Both the position numbers and the translations under genes were made by a program. From Suicoccus acidiformans (GTDB taxonomy: Bacteria > Bacillota > Bacilli > Lactobacillales > Aerococcaceae): DNA of 64,000 nt. Below are positions 1-8,828 of this stretch, piece by piece. Numbering within the stretch: the stretch's first letter is position 1; each line of letters starts with the position of its first letter. The stretch is taken from positions 1,984,001 to 2,048,000 of the forward strand of contig NZ_CP023434.1 in the NCBI RefSeq assembly GCF_003546865.1. Direction: 5' to 3'. Under the pieces are notes generated by a model. The model ran no database searches and was not told where the DNA came from. It worked only from the letters and a program-made list of their open reading frames with translations.

Positions 1-1
1 T

Positions 2-382
2 GTCGACGGGGGAATTGTTGTTGTTAAGGATATGAGTTTCTACTCTATGTGCGAACATCATTTACTACCTTTCTGGGGCAAGGCTCACATTGCTTATTTA
101 CCCAACGATAAAGTAGCTGGCCTTTCTAAGTTGGCTCGCACGGTAGAAACCTACGCGCGCAAACCACAACTTCAAGAAAGACTTACTAAGGAAATTGCTG
201 AAGCGATGATGACATATTTAGGCGCAAAAGGCGTATTAGTTGTTGTCGAAGGTGAACATATGTGTATGAATATGCGCGGCGTTCAAAAGCCTGGTTCCAA
301 AACCGTGACATCAATCGCCCGAGGCGCCTTAGCTGAGGACACCCGTTTACTCGATGAAGCATATAGGATGTTGGACCGATGA
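2..382 (+). CDS. folE: GTP cyclohydrolase I, 5' end cut by the window edge
   Basis: C-terminal part of GTP cyclohydrolase I, which turns GTP into 7,8-dihydroneopterin triphosphate, the first step of folate synthesis. The frame is open from base 2, so the start lies outside the window. Visible family signatures are [20 protein letters not shown] near the beginning (zinc-binding Cys and catalytic His residues), [20 protein letters not shown], and the later [16 protein letters not shown] segment with the third zinc-ligand Cys. The stop overlaps the next start by four bases (ATGA), which implies translational coupling with the HD-domain gene. The call is secure; only the N-terminus is missing. 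Confidence 0.96.
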   Translation, partial: VDGGIVVVKDMSFYSMCEHHLLPFWGKAHIAYLPNDKVAGLSKLARTVETYARKPQLQERLTKEIAEAMMTYLGAKGVLVVVEGEHMCMNMRGVQKPGSKTVTSIARGALAEDTRLLDEAYRMLDR

Positions 383-864
383 GAAATACAAATATTATCT
401 ATGAACTCCCCTTTATTCAAGCGCATTTGGAAGAATTGGATTCCTTAGAAGCCACCCGAATATATTGCCGACATAATCTGGAACATTTCCTTTCAGTAGC
501 ACGCATTTGCTACACCTTATGTTTAGAACAAAAAGTAAATATCCCTAAAGACTTAATCTATACAACTGCCCTCTTACACGATTTAGGTCGCGTGGAGGAA
601 ATCAAACACGGCACCTCGCATGACCATGCTTCAGTCGACTTAGCAATTCAAGCCTTGACCTATACTGACTACACTGCCGAAGAGCAAGCCAGTATCCTAA
701 AGGCCATCGGCAACCACCGCGGCAGAGACGTTGCAACGACAGATGATACGTTCGTCCAGTTATTTAAGCAAGCCGATAATTTATCCAGAGACTGCTATAA
801 TTGCCGGGTGAGAGATTTGTGCAAATGGAGTGACGAGCGCAAAAATTTACACATTAAATATTAG
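379..864 (+). CDS. HD-domain phosphohydrolase in the folate operon
   Basis: A 161-residue HD-superfamily protein. The metal-binding pattern is visible as an early His ([11 protein letters not shown]), the HD doublet in [13 protein letters not shown] and a downstream HDHASVD segment. A short Cys-rich stretch ([10 protein letters not shown]) lies near the C-terminus. The start overlaps folE by four bases and the stop lies 8 bases before folB-folK, so it belongs to the folate operon. HD proteins hydrolyse phosphate esters or nucleotides. In this position a role in removing phosphate from dihydroneopterin triphosphate is an attractive inference, but nothing in the sequence proves the substrate. 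Confidence 0.8.
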   Translation: MRNTNIIYELPFIQAHLEELDSLEATRIYCRHNLEHFLSVARICYTLCLEQKVNIPKDLIYTTALLHDLGRVEEIKHGTSHDHASVDLAIQALTYTDYTAEEQASILKAIGNHRGRDVATTDDTFVQLFKQADNLSRDCYNCRVRDLCKWSDERKNLHIKY

Positions 865-872
865 GAGGTTCT

Positions 873-1700
873 ATGGACCACATCAACATTGACCAACTCA
901 TAATCTTTGCCAATCACGGCCTCTTCTCTCAGGAAAAAGACCTGGGGCAAAAATTTGCCTTGGATATTGACTTATGCGTCAATACACAAGCTGCCGCTTT
1001 CTCTAAAGACTTGGCTCAATCCGTAGATTATGGCGCCCTTATCCAAGCAATCAAGCAACGCTTCACCGAGACAACTTACGATCTCATTGAAAGCGTCGCC
1101 GAGGACATAGCGCAGTATATTTTAAGGCACTATACTCTCGTTGCATCTGTTCGCTTGCGCCTTCATAAGCCATGGGCCCCAGTGATGACAGCCGTTGAGA
1201 GTATTTACATAGACATCGAACGCAGACGTAATCGTGCCTTCCTCGGTCTAGGTTCCAATCTAGGCGATAGCGAAAATCTCCTCGACAACGCAATCCAAGA
1301 ATTAAGCAAAGCCCCTCATACCGAAGTTAAAAAACAGTCGTCTCTGTACCAAACCAAAGCCTGGGGACTTGAAGATCAACCCGATTTCCTCAATTGTGTG
1401 GTGGAAGTTGAGACTTTCCTGGAAGCAGAGAATTTACTGAACTTTGTCCAGACCATCGAAAATAATCTAGGACGAACCCGGGAGGTTAAGTGGGGTCCGC
1501 GTTCAATCGATATAGATATTCTCTTCTATAATGATGCAATTATTTACCAAGAGGACCTATTTATACCCCATCCCTATATCGAAGAACGTGCTTTTATAAT
1601 CGAACCCATGAAGGAAATCGCACCCTTCTGGATTCATCCAGTTTCAGGCAAGCAAATGCGTCAGTTATCAATAACTGATGAAGAGGTCACTCGACTGTAG
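873..1700 (+). CDS. folBK: Dihydroneopterin aldolase / HPPK fusion
   Basis: A 275-residue bifunctional folate enzyme. Residues 1 to about 120 are dihydroneopterin aldolase (FolB), starting MDHINIDQLIIFANHGLFSQE with the conserved NHG and a later DYGALI segment. Residues about 121 to 275 are 6-hydroxymethyl-7,8-dihydropterin pyrophosphokinase (FolK), recognised by AFLGLGSNLGDSE at its start and GPRSIDIDILFYND with the metal-binding Asp pair. The fusion carries out consecutive steps, making hydroxymethyl-dihydropterin and then activating it for FolP. AGGAGG lies before the ATG. It is the last gene of the folE-HD-folBK unit and a hairpin follows. FolP is not in the window. Confidence 0.95.
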   Translation: MDHINIDQLIIFANHGLFSQEKDLGQKFALDIDLCVNTQAAAFSKDLAQSVDYGALIQAIKQRFTETTYDLIESVAEDIAQYILRHYTLVASVRLRLHKPWAPVMTAVESIYIDIERRRNRAFLGLGSNLGDSENLLDNAIQELSKAPHTEVKKQSSLYQTKAWGLEDQPDFLNCVVEVETFLEAENLLNFVQTIENNLGRTREVKWGPRSIDIDILFYNDAIIYQEDLFIPHPYIEERAFIIEPMKEIAPFWIHPVSGKQMRQLSITDEEVTRL

Positions 1701-1735
1701 CTATGAGCCTACTACCTTTAAAGCACAAAAATTGT

Positions 1736-1786
1736 AAAGCGCATCGAATCGGCTTTCTTATAGCTGATTCGATGCGCTTTATTCGA
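1736..1786 (+). terminator. Terminator hairpin after folBK
   Basis: An 18-bp stem (arms at 1736-1753 and 1763-1780, one G-U pair) with a 9-base loop, followed by TTTATTCGATTT. It probably ends the folate operon. The T-tract is interrupted, so efficiency is uncertain. Confidence 0.7.
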
Positions 1787-1917
1787 TTTATGCAAGATTG
1801 CTGGGTAACCAGCATAAGTCAAAAGACAACTCTTTACTCAAGTATTGTCCGCTAATAGGCTTGCATACTTATATCTTACATATCTTACATTGCTTTAATA
1901 ATTAATATAATGGAAGC

Positions 1918-2862
1918 CTAATCAAGATCTTTAAATTCCGACACTTGAAGAGCCTTTTCTACTTCGGCTACAGTCATATTTGTATATTGAGCGATCACCT
2001 CAATACTTACACCGTTCTTAAACATTGTCGAAACTATTTCATGAACTTTATTCCGTTCACCTTGCTTTATACCTTGCTTTATACCTTTCTCCAAACCTTT
2101 CTTTAAGCCTTTCTTTAAGCCTTTCTCCTCGCCTATCTTTTCACCTTCATACATCGCTGTTCCCACCGCTGCCTCGAAATCATGTTGGTATCTTTGCACT
2201 AAATCTGCCATCTTACGTTCCTCCTCTGTCAAATTAGCTTCATCTACTTCTGCATAGGCTTGTAACACAATATCTGGTGCATCTTCAGCCGGTGGTTTTA
2301 ATCTAAAGAAACTCCACCAATGCTTGAATCGTTCGTCTTCACTAATATTATAATTCCTCAAACTCACAAAGGTCAACTCAATCCCATTATACGGTTGAAT
2401 ATCTGACAATACTTCCGCATTCTCAAGATCCCGGTACACAAAAGTCCGAATGCCTTCCTTATCGTCCCGTGCAAATAAGTCAAAATCCAGAATATTAATA
2501 CTATACACTTGCCTCAAACTAGAATACCTATTATGGGGAACAATCTGTTCCTTTTCTCTACCGTAGTTCTTCCGATACACGCCCCCAGCATAATAATGAA
2601 TCCGCTCTAGGAAATACGGTTCACGGTGCACTTGCATTTCAATCGTGACATACCGGCCCTCTATATCCTGAGCCAGAAAATCTACCTCGGTCGTCTCAGG
2701 TTTCCCCTTAGCCTTATAAGCTTCAATCGTGTAGGGATTCGCCAACTGGACATCAAGGAATTCCCGTCCTAAGATCGATTCAATTAACGCCTTCGCTAGG
2801 GCTTCTTGACCACTAGCTGAGAACGTCTTCTTAAACAAGAAATCATTGGTTGGTAGGTACAT
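1918..2862 (-). CDS. Rpn-family PD-(D/E)XK nuclease / transposase-like protein
   Basis: A 314-residue member of the Rpn recombination-promoting nuclease / PD-(D/E)XK transposase family. The N-terminus MYLPTNDFLFKKTFS is typical. The nuclease core shows TTEVDFLAQDIEGR followed by YVTIEMQVHREP, giving the D...ExQ catalytic pattern. The C-terminal third has a run of four-residue repeats rich in Gly and Lys (EKGLKKGLKKGLEKGIKQG), encoded by near-identical 12-bp DNA repeats around 2075-2130 that could vary in number by slippage. The family is linked to RecA-independent recombination and phage defence. It stands alone, apart from the flanking folate genes. Confidence 0.85.
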   Translation of the reverse strand: MYLPTNDFLFKKTFSASGQEALAKALIESILGREFLDVQLANPYTIEAYKAKGKPETTEVDFLAQDIEGRYVTIEMQVHREPYFLERIHYYAGGVYRKNYGREKEQIVPHNRYSSLRQVYSINILDFDLFARDDKEGIRTFVYRDLENAEVLSDIQPYNGIELTFVSLRNYNISEDERFKHWWSFFRLKPPAEDAPDIVLQAYAEVDEANLTEEERKMADLVQRYQHDFEAAVGTAMYEGEKIGEEKGLKKGLKKGLEKGIKQGIKQGERNKVHEIVSTMFKNGVSIEVIAQYTNMTVAEVEKALQVSEFKDLD

Positions 2863-3170
2863 TAAACCAACACCTTTCTATGGATTATTTGAGAGTCTCA
2901 TATTTGACTCTCTATATACATATACCCATTTAAAGCCTGATTTCCATGTCATCAAATTAAAATTCCAAATTTCCAAAAACAAAAATTCCTCTAAATCACC
3001 CTTATGGCAATATCACTATTAGAAAATTGCTCGAATTTACTACAATATTCTGCAAACAGCACAAAAACATTGCATTCATATATTTTCACCTAACCATTTA
3101 CTTGCCACTCTCTGCACCTTATCATCTGTATTATTTTTCTGGAGTTCGAACAAAACATTCTCAGCAAAAG
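2863..3170. other. Intergenic region between rpn and folC
   Basis: AT-rich spacer. A 7-bp inverted repeat (GAGAGTC at 2891-2897 with GACTCTC at 2906-2912) lies in the likely promoter/leader zone of the leftward rpn gene. I see no gene in the rest. Confidence 0.5.
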
Positions 3171-3214
3171 AAAAATGCATCCAAGCTACTCCCCTTAAAG
3201 TTACTTGGATGCAC
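3171..3214 (-). terminator. Terminator after folC
   Basis: Inverted repeat TGCATCCAAG / CTTGGATGCA with a T-run (complement of AAAAA at 3171-3175) on the minus strand, immediately downstream of the folC stop. A classic intrinsic terminator. Confidence 0.8.
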
Positions 3215-3234
3215 TTAATGCGTAAAATGTAATT

Positions 3235-4530
3235 CTACTTCAACACATGCTTTCTCACTTGACTAATAAAGTAAAGCGAACCTGTTATCAAAAGCGTGCT
3301 TTTTGGAGATGCTTCTTGTAAATAGGTATCTACAAAGGTGCGCCAATCTTCTATGAGAATATCTTCTTCACCTTTGACCTCGCTCAACTCCTCCAACGAG
3401 AAGGCGTGTTCATGGGCAAAAGTCGTAATATTCAATGTTCGATAAGGCATGTCATGCAGCAATGCAAGCATATCTTCTAAGGCTTTCGTATTGATACAGG
3501 CAAATAAGATGTCAATCGAATCGGCTGCCCCTAGCGAAGCTAGGTTTTCCTTTAGGCGGGCTAAGGCATGAGGATTGTGCGCCCCATCAATGATAATCCT
3601 TGGTCCCTTTGAAATCTCTTCCATACGTCCTGGCCACCAAGTTTGACTAAGCGCTTCTTGAATGCGCTCATCGTTATAAAGCCAATGGTTGGCTTCAGCT
3701 AACACTTCGAATAAGCGAATAGCCATGCCGGCATTGTCAGCTTGATGTAGGCCTAATAAAGGCGTAGTGAAATTGCTTGCAGGGATTCGCGCACTCTGAT
3801 AGACAAAAGCCTGCCCAAATGCAGAAGCTTGCCCTATTGGCGCGACATGATAAGCTTCATCTAGCCCATAAAGAGGGGCCTGCTTTTGCGCTGCTTGGGC
3901 TACAATTACTTCGTAGGCAGCTTGCTCAATTCTCCCAGTGACAAGTGGCGTATCCGCTTTAATGATACCCGCCTTTTGCTGGGCGATTTCTTCAAGGGTG
4001 TCACCTAAAATAGCGGTATGATCCAAGCCAATCGTCGTAATCCCTGTCAGTACAGGCCGACAAACATTGGTTGAATCCAACAAGCCACCCAAGCCTGTCT
4101 CCATAATGACATAATCAACCGCCTCATCCGCAAAATAATCATAAGCAAGCACTGTAAGCAGTTCAAATTCCGTAATTCCCTGAATGGCTTGATTATCACT
4201 TTCTTTTGCAAAAAGCTGCTGGTATTTCGAGATATAAGCCTGTAAGGTATCGGTTGGAATCGACTCGAAATTAATAAGAAACTGTTCCTCATAAGCTTGA
4301 ATATAGGGTGACGAGAAAATACCGACACGTTGGCCATAGGCCTCTAATAATTTAGCCAAATGGGCAACGGTTGAACCTTTCCCGTTCGTACCAGCAATAT
4401 GAATGACCGGAAGCTTTAAATGAGGGTTATCAACCAGCTCCAAGAGCGCTTCAACCCGTTCCAAACCAAGGCGTGGCTCACTGGAGTGATACTGCCTTAA
4501 CCACTGAACTCCTAGATATTCCTCGCGCAT
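3235..4530 (-). CDS. folC: Folylpolyglutamate / dihydrofolate synthase
   Basis: A 431-residue Mur-ligase-family enzyme that adds glutamate to dihydropteroate and to folates. The ATP-binding P-loop reads HIAGTNGKGSTVAHLAKLL near residue 45, followed by GIFSSPYI. The ETGLGGLLDSTN segment and the central domain GRMEEI...IIDGAHNPHA are family hallmarks. The length matches the family (about 430). The start follows AAGGAG with a 7-base spacer. It is convergent with the folE operon, with rpn between them, so the folate genes here form two transcription units. Confidence 0.95.
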   Translation of the reverse strand: MREEYLGVQWLRQYHSSEPRLGLERVEALLELVDNPHLKLPVIHIAGTNGKGSTVAHLAKLLEAYGQRVGIFSSPYIQAYEEQFLINFESIPTDTLQAYISKYQQLFAKESDNQAIQGITEFELLTVLAYDYFADEAVDYVIMETGLGGLLDSTNVCRPVLTGITTIGLDHTAILGDTLEEIAQQKAGIIKADTPLVTGRIEQAAYEVIVAQAAQKQAPLYGLDEAYHVAPIGQASAFGQAFVYQSARIPASNFTTPLLGLHQADNAGMAIRLFEVLAEANHWLYNDERIQEALSQTWWPGRMEEISKGPRIIIDGAHNPHALARLKENLASLGAADSIDILFACINTKALEDMLALLHDMPYRTLNITTFAHEHAFSLEELSEVKGEEDILIEDWRTFVDTYLQEASPKSTLLITGSLYFISQVRKHVLK

Positions 4531-4582
4531 ACTTTATCTCCTTCCAGCTTTTCTTAACTTCCTCATCATAGCAAACTATAAG

Positions 4583-4620
4583 GTAAAAGCCTAACTATCT
4601 ATTACAAAAGTTAGGCTTTT
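4583..4620 (-). terminator. Terminator after the hlyC/corC remnant
   Basis: A 12-bp stem with arms AAAAGCCTAACT (from 4585) and AGTTAGGCTTTT (to 4620). On the minus strand the 3' arm ends in T4. It sits 8 bases past the stop of the truncated gene. Confidence 0.75.
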
Positions 4621-4627
4621 AAATGGA

Positions 4628-4861
<234 letters not shown>

Positions 4862-4879
4862 CTATTCACAAAATTACAC

Positions 4880-5133
4880 AAACAAATTAATTACGGAATC
4901 ATTCAAAAGATTTTCCCGCAAGATTAGGATGGTCTGGCGTATATCAGAGCCTTGGATCGCAGCTGATGAGACCATTGTCGCTTTAGCAACTTACAGTCAC
5001 ACATGCGAATCGAAATAGAGCGATTTAGGCTCTGAGCTTCGGCTTCACCCTACGCACTTGAGTGTCTTAGCAAGCAAAGACTCTAGCTCCTTGCAGGAAA
5101 ATCTTCCGAATTATGGAGTAAATTAATTATGTT
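4880..5133. repeat. MITE-like element with about 43-bp imperfect terminal inverted repeats
   Basis: Bases 4880-4922 and 5090-5133 form an imperfect inverted repeat of about 43 bp. The outer portion pairs AAACAAATTAATTACGGAAT with ATTATGGAGTAAATTAATTATGTTT-like sequence, and the inner portion pairs AAGATTTTCCCGCAAG with CTTGCAGGAAAATCTT. The roughly 167-bp interior has no ORF. Size, long terminal repeats and position at the broken end of a gene suggest a non-autonomous mobile element. No second copy was recognised in this window, and no clear target duplication was seen apart from a loose TACATTGT match on both sides (4821 and 5141). Confidence 0.5.
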
Positions 5134-5179
5134 TATTTCTTACATTGTATAAAATAGGTGGAATTCACTATGCAATTCC

Positions 5180-6034
5180 CTATAAATTCTTCGCTTCTTC
5201 TACTAATTCCCATGCTGGAATACTTCCGCCATTCGTTACTTCAGTGATTTTCTCCGCCACATCCGCTTGTTGGAAGAGTTCTACAATCTTAAGCAATAAC
5301 GGATTCTCGGCATCTTCTGCTCGCACCGCAATATTATTAACCCGGTCAATATTAATCGTCTCAGGCGTATCACCATATACGTAAATAGCGTCCGCTGGAA
5401 CAAAGTCTGTTCCACCTAGGAATGAATTATCAATAAAGGCCGCATCCACATCAGGCACAGCCGCTGGAATTTGCGCTCCATCCAATTCAATCAATTCGAG
5501 ATTTTTAGGATTTTCTTCAACATCGCTCGGGGTCGGCAGCAGCTCTCCATTATCCGCCAAAGTAAGTAAGCCTGCCTGCTCTAAAGTTTGTAAATTGTAA
5601 CTTAAACTTGTCGGCGCAGAATTTACCGCTATTTTAGCACCTTCAGGCAATTCTTCTAAACTAGCATATTCCTGGGAATAAATACGCGTTGGTACCGCAT
5701 AAGTATACGCTAGACTAACCAAATCTCCATCATTCTCCTCATTCCAGTTATCAAGAAAGACATCATGCTGAAATGCGTTCATATCCACTGATCCATCTCT
5801 TAAGGCCTCATTCGGCGTATTGTAATCTGTCAGCAGTACCACTTCTAAAGTGATCCCTTCCTCATTCATCGCCTTCTCAGCCACAAATTCCCACAGTTCC
5901 TCATATTCCGGTCCAACGACTCCCACGCGAACAGTCTCTCCTTCAAATGCCCGTTCCTCTGCAGATGCAAAGCTTGGACTCAAACCCCCTACTAGCAATA
6001 AAAAAGCCAGTAAACCTTTGATGAATTTTCGCAT
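5180..6034 (-). CDS. metQ: MetQ/NlpA-family substrate-binding protein
   Basis: A 284-residue periplasmic-type binding protein of the NlpA/MetQ family, which delivers methionine to an ABC importer. Family segments include VRVGVVGPEYEELWEFV, LTDYNTPNEALRDGSVDMNA, FQHDVFLDNW and IPAAVPDVDAAFIDNSF. The N-terminus is a signal peptide (LLAFLLLVGGLSPSFASAEE) that ends in an Ala-Ser-Ala type signal peptidase I site and has no lipobox cysteine, which is unusual for this family in Gram-positives. No metN or metI lies nearby, so it is an orphan component. A promoter lies at 6071-6099. Methionine specificity is by family only. Confidence 0.85.
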   Translation of the reverse strand: MRKFIKGLLAFLLLVGGLSPSFASAEERAFEGETVRVGVVGPEYEELWEFVAEKAMNEEGITLEVVLLTDYNTPNEALRDGSVDMNAFQHDVFLDNWNEENDGDLVSLAYTYAVPTRIYSQEYASLEELPEGAKIAVNSAPTSLSYNLQTLEQAGLLTLADNGELLPTPSDVEENPKNLELIELDGAQIPAAVPDVDAAFIDNSFLGGTDFVPADAIYVYGDTPETINIDRVNNIAVRAEDAENPLLLKIVELFQQADVAEKITEVTNGGSIPAWELVEEAKNL

Positions 6035-6070
6035 ACCTCTCGCCCCTTTTCTCTATTAAATGATAAATCT

Positions 6071-6099
6071 ATCATACGGATTGACACCTTCTAAGTCAA
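6071..6099 (-). promoter_or_regulatory. Promoter of metQ
   Basis: On the minus strand TTGACT (-35) and TATGAT (-10) are separated by 17 bases and end about 37 bases before the metQ ATG. The leader is short, so there is no room for a SAM riboswitch or T-box after this promoter. Confidence 0.7.
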
Positions 6100-6370
6100 G
6101 CATAGTTGCCTACATAGAAGGCTCTGTTGTGGATTGCTTCTGGATTTATACAAGGGTGGACCAAGCCTTATAATCACGGTCGCTGAACCTATAGCGCTAA
6201 GGCAAATCTGACAAGTCCCCTCACTCAAATGGGAGCGACACAGTTCCGGGCTAGTTGATATTAGAAATGGTCTCCAGAGAAGATAGGGATGCTTAGTTTT
6301 GATTTCCGCCACCAAGTCTTTGCGATATATTTATGTAATAATACATACATCGTATTTCTATCCTATCAAC
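6100..6370. other. Intergenic region between metQ and msmK
   Basis: No convincing gene. A moderately GC-rich stretch around 6110-6290 resembles in texture the interior of the element at 4922-5090, but I could not align them. It may be another decayed small element. Confidence 0.3.
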
Positions 6371-6411
6371 TCAAAAAAGCTATAGTCTCTTTCATAGTAA
6401 AGACTATAGCT
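6371..6411 (-). terminator. Terminator after msmK
   Basis: Stem AGCTATAGTCT / AGACTATAGCT with a 12-base loop, followed on the minus strand by T6 (complement of AAAAAA at 6373-6378). Strong intrinsic terminator just past the msmK stop. Confidence 0.85.
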
Positions 6412-6423
6412 CAAAAGTTATTC

Positions 6424-7527
6424 CTATTTAATTACCTTTTCAGTATCAATGTCAAAGAAGTGCGCTTTATTCATATCGAATACGAAATCGATTTTTTCAC
6501 CTGGTGTTGCATAGTCTCTAGAATCTACCTTAGCGACAAAATCACTACCATCTAAGGTCAAATATAACATCGTCTCTGAACCCAACAACTCAGATACAGT
6601 AATTTCAGCACTCATTCTGTCCTGTGGTTGACTATCTAAATAAATTAGTTCTGTATGTATATCTTCAGGTCTAATTCCAAAGAATAATCTCTTCCCGTTA
6701 TATCCAGCAGAATCCAGTTTCTTCTTCTGTGGCTCAGTGACAGATACAGAAACGGACTGACCGTTGTGTATTTTCCCATCTTGATAAGTCATCTCGAAAA
6801 AGTTCATGGCCGGTGATCCCATAAAGCCTGCAACAAATTTATTGCTTGGATTGTCATATACTTCAATCGGTGTACCTATTTGTTGAACTAACCCATCTTT
6901 CATAACCACAATACGTGTAGCCATAGTCATCGCTTCAGTCTGATCATGCGTTACATAAATTGTCGTTGTACCCAAATTTTGATGTAATTTTAAAATTTCA
7001 GATCTCATTTGAACACGCAATTTCGCATCTAAGTTTGAAAGTGGCTCATCCATCAAGAAAACAGACGCATTTCTGACGATTGACCGACCAAGGGCAACCC
7101 GCTGTCTTTGTCCACCAGAAAGAGCAGCCGGCTTAGACTTGAGTACAGGAGTTAACCCTAGAATTTCTGCAGCACTTCTAACTTTTTCATCAATTTCTTT
7201 TCTATTTTGTTTACGAATTTTCAATCCATATGCCATATTATCATATACGGACATGTGAGGATATAAGGCATAGTTTTGGAAGACCATCGCAATGTTACGA
7301 TCTTTTGGTGGCAACTCATTAACTAGTTTTCCATCAATCCATAATTCACCTTTGTTTATTTCTTCTAAACCAGCAATCATTCTTAAAGTGGTCGACTTTC
7401 CACAACCAGAAGGTCCTACAAAGACAATAAATTCTTTATCTTTGATATCTAAGTTAAAGTCAGTTACAGAATATTTCTCGCTACCATCGTACGATTTATA
7501 AATATTCTTCATTAATATTTCTGCCAT
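6424..7527 (-). CDS. msmK: Sugar ABC transporter ATPase (MsmK/MsmX type)
   Basis: A 367-residue ATPase of the MalK/UgpC/MsmX group that energises carbohydrate ABC importers. Visible motifs are Walker A GPSGCGKSTTLRM, Q-loop MVFQNYALYPHMSV, signature LSGGQRQRVALGRSI, Walker B VFLMDEPLSNLDAKLR and the switch His in YVTHDQTEAMTMA. The C-terminal regulatory OB-type domain includes GIRPEDIH. AAAGGAGT precedes the start. It is separated from the msmEFG operon by the divergent araC gene. In related bacteria a single MsmK serves several importers, so it very likely powers MsmEFG. A near-consensus cre lies upstream. Confidence 0.93.
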   Translation of the reverse strand: MAEILMKNIYKSYDGSEKYSVTDFNLDIKDKEFIVFVGPSGCGKSTTLRMIAGLEEINKGELWIDGKLVNELPPKDRNIAMVFQNYALYPHMSVYDNMAYGLKIRKQNRKEIDEKVRSAAEILGLTPVLKSKPAALSGGQRQRVALGRSIVRNASVFLMDEPLSNLDAKLRVQMRSEILKLHQNLGTTTIYVTHDQTEAMTMATRIVVMKDGLVQQIGTPIEVYDNPSNKFVAGFMGSPAMNFFEMTYQDGKIHNGQSVSVSVTEPQKKKLDSAGYNGKRLFFGIRPEDIHTELIYLDSQPQDRMSAEITVSELLGSETMLYLTLDGSDFVAKVDSRDYATPGEKIDFVFDMNKAHFFDIDTEKVIK

Positions 7528-7568
7528 ATCGATACTCCTTTATTATTATTGATAACAATGTAACAAAA

Positions 7569-7584
7569 TCGATAGCGCTTTCAA
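7569..7584 (-). promoter_or_regulatory. Candidate cre (CcpA) site upstream of msmK
   Basis: Reads TTGAAAGCGCTATCGA on the minus strand, one mismatch from the WTGNAANCGNWNNCWW consensus. It lies about 45 bases before the msmK start, so carbon catabolite repression is likely. Confidence 0.6.
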
Positions 7585-7810
7585 ATGTTATTTTTTGGTA
7601 TGATTTTATTTATTAACCATTAAAAAGCACCTTTATGATATAAAAACTAATCAAAAACGAATAAACGTTATTAAATTATGTAATAAATCGATTTAAAACT
7701 GTACTTAGTAAATGTATACGAATCTATTTCTTTAATGATTAATACGTTGTGTCTACTCATCATATTAAACGAAGAGACTGTTAACGATTAATGATATGCT
7801 TCTCTGTTAT

Positions 7811-8647
7811 TTATTGCTGATGTTGATTTCGCCATTCAGTAGGCGGGATACCGTATTCTTTTTTAAATGCAGTAGAAAAAATAAATTGATTACTGTAGCC
7901 AATATCATCTGCTATTTCAGCGATTGATTTATTGGTGCTTGTCAACAAATCACACCCTCGCGATAGTCTAGTTTTGATTAAAAAGTGTGAAGGTGTCAAA
8001 TTTAGTTCTTCATTAAACAGTTTGGTTAAATAGGTTCGGTTAATATTACAGTGATTGGCAACATCTTCGATTGTAATAGAATTGGTAAAATTTCTAGAAA
8101 TAAATTTGATGGCTTCTTTAACATAAAAGTTTCGTGTCATATTTTCTTCACACTTTGGCAAGGCATCGCTATACTCAAAAAGCGCATGAAATAGCCCATA
8201 AAGAATACTCAAAATATAAATATCATCAGTCTCTTCGGCATTCAATAACTGTTGATAAAAATATACAATTATATCTATCTCATCCATATTTTTGATGGTA
8301 TAGACTTGATTTTGATGATCGAGACCAATTCGATTTAGATAGTTTTCTGATTTGATACCATTAAACTCGACCCAATAATACTCCCAAGGATCATTATAGT
8401 CAGAACGATAACTGGATATAATGCCGGGTTCAAACATAAATCCTTGACCTTTTGATAGTTTTATCTCATGACCTAGGGAGTCAATATGCACATAACCCGA
8501 GCCACTTTTAATAAAGTGAAAAATATAGTTATTAAACTTTGACAATGGCACCACATGTTCAGCTGAGCATTGTTCATAACCGAATTGAATAGGATATAAG
8601 TCAACGTAAGAGACATTTTGAAAGATACGCACGATTTTATTTTGCAA
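7811..8647 (-). CDS. AraC-family regulator of the alpha-galactoside locus (MsmR/RafR-like)
   Basis: A 279-residue AraC/XylS regulator. The N-terminal cupin-like sugar-sensing domain (about residues 1-150) contains VSYVDLYPIQFGYEQC and PWEYYWVEFNGIKS. The C-terminal double helix-turn-helix (about 180-278) contains ITIEDVANHCNINRTYLTKL and IAEIADDIGYSNQFIFSTAF. I place the start at a TTG (8647) preceded by GGAGAGGG, because this aligns residue for residue with the paralogue at 35639; a GTG at 8656 is the alternative. It is divergent from msmEFG and followed by msmK. By family and position it most likely activates the rightward operon in response to an alpha-galactoside. Confidence 0.88.
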   Translation of the reverse strand: MQNKIVRIFQNVSYVDLYPIQFGYEQCSAEHVVPLSKFNNYIFHFIKSGSGYVHIDSLGHEIKLSKGQGFMFEPGIISSYRSDYNDPWEYYWVEFNGIKSENYLNRIGLDHQNQVYTIKNMDEIDIIVYFYQQLLNAEETDDIYILSILYGLFHALFEYSDALPKCEENMTRNFYVKEAIKFISRNFTNSITIEDVANHCNINRTYLTKLFNEELNLTPSHFLIKTRLSRGCDLLTSTNKSIAEIADDIGYSNQFIFSTAFKKEYGIPPTEWRNQHQQ

Positions 8648-8769
8648 TCGACACACCCTCTCCTCAAAATATTTATTAAAACAGCCTAAAATATATGTTT
8701 ATGTATATAAAATATATCATAAAAGCGCTAAAAATGGAAATGTAAAATATACTTGTAAAAAAAAGATAT

Positions 8770-8785
8770 TTGAAAGCGCAATCAT
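8770..8785 (+). promoter_or_regulatory. cre site in the msmE promoter region
   Basis: TTGAAAGCGCAATCAT matches the CcpA consensus WTGNAANCGNWNNCWW at every defined position. It lies about 45 bases before the msmE ATG, in the araC-msmE divergent region, consistent with catabolite repression of the whole alpha-galactoside operon. Confidence 0.75.
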
Positions 8786-8828
8786 AGATGTTACACTTGA
8801 TGTATCAAAAGGAAAAGGAGTGCAAGAA

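Noticed and set aside
2025-2237. Plus-strand ORF of 70 codons rich in Leu-Ser repeats
   Set aside because: It is the reverse reading of the Gly-Lys repeat tail of the rpn gene.
3027-3218. 63-codon plus-strand ORF upstream of the folC terminator
   Set aside because: AT-rich, no ribosome site, no family pattern and it runs into the terminator hairpin.
4880-5133. Lysine riboswitch in the inverted-repeat element
   Set aside because: A GGTGAAGCCGAAG-like string on the minus strand recalls the lysine element, but the other conserved parts are absent and no lysine gene follows.
6100-6300. SAM riboswitch or T-box for metQ
   Set aside because: The metQ promoter lies downstream of this region (6071-6099), leaving only a short leader; no S-box or T-box core motif is present. 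An AAGGGTGGACC string is on the wrong strand for metQ.
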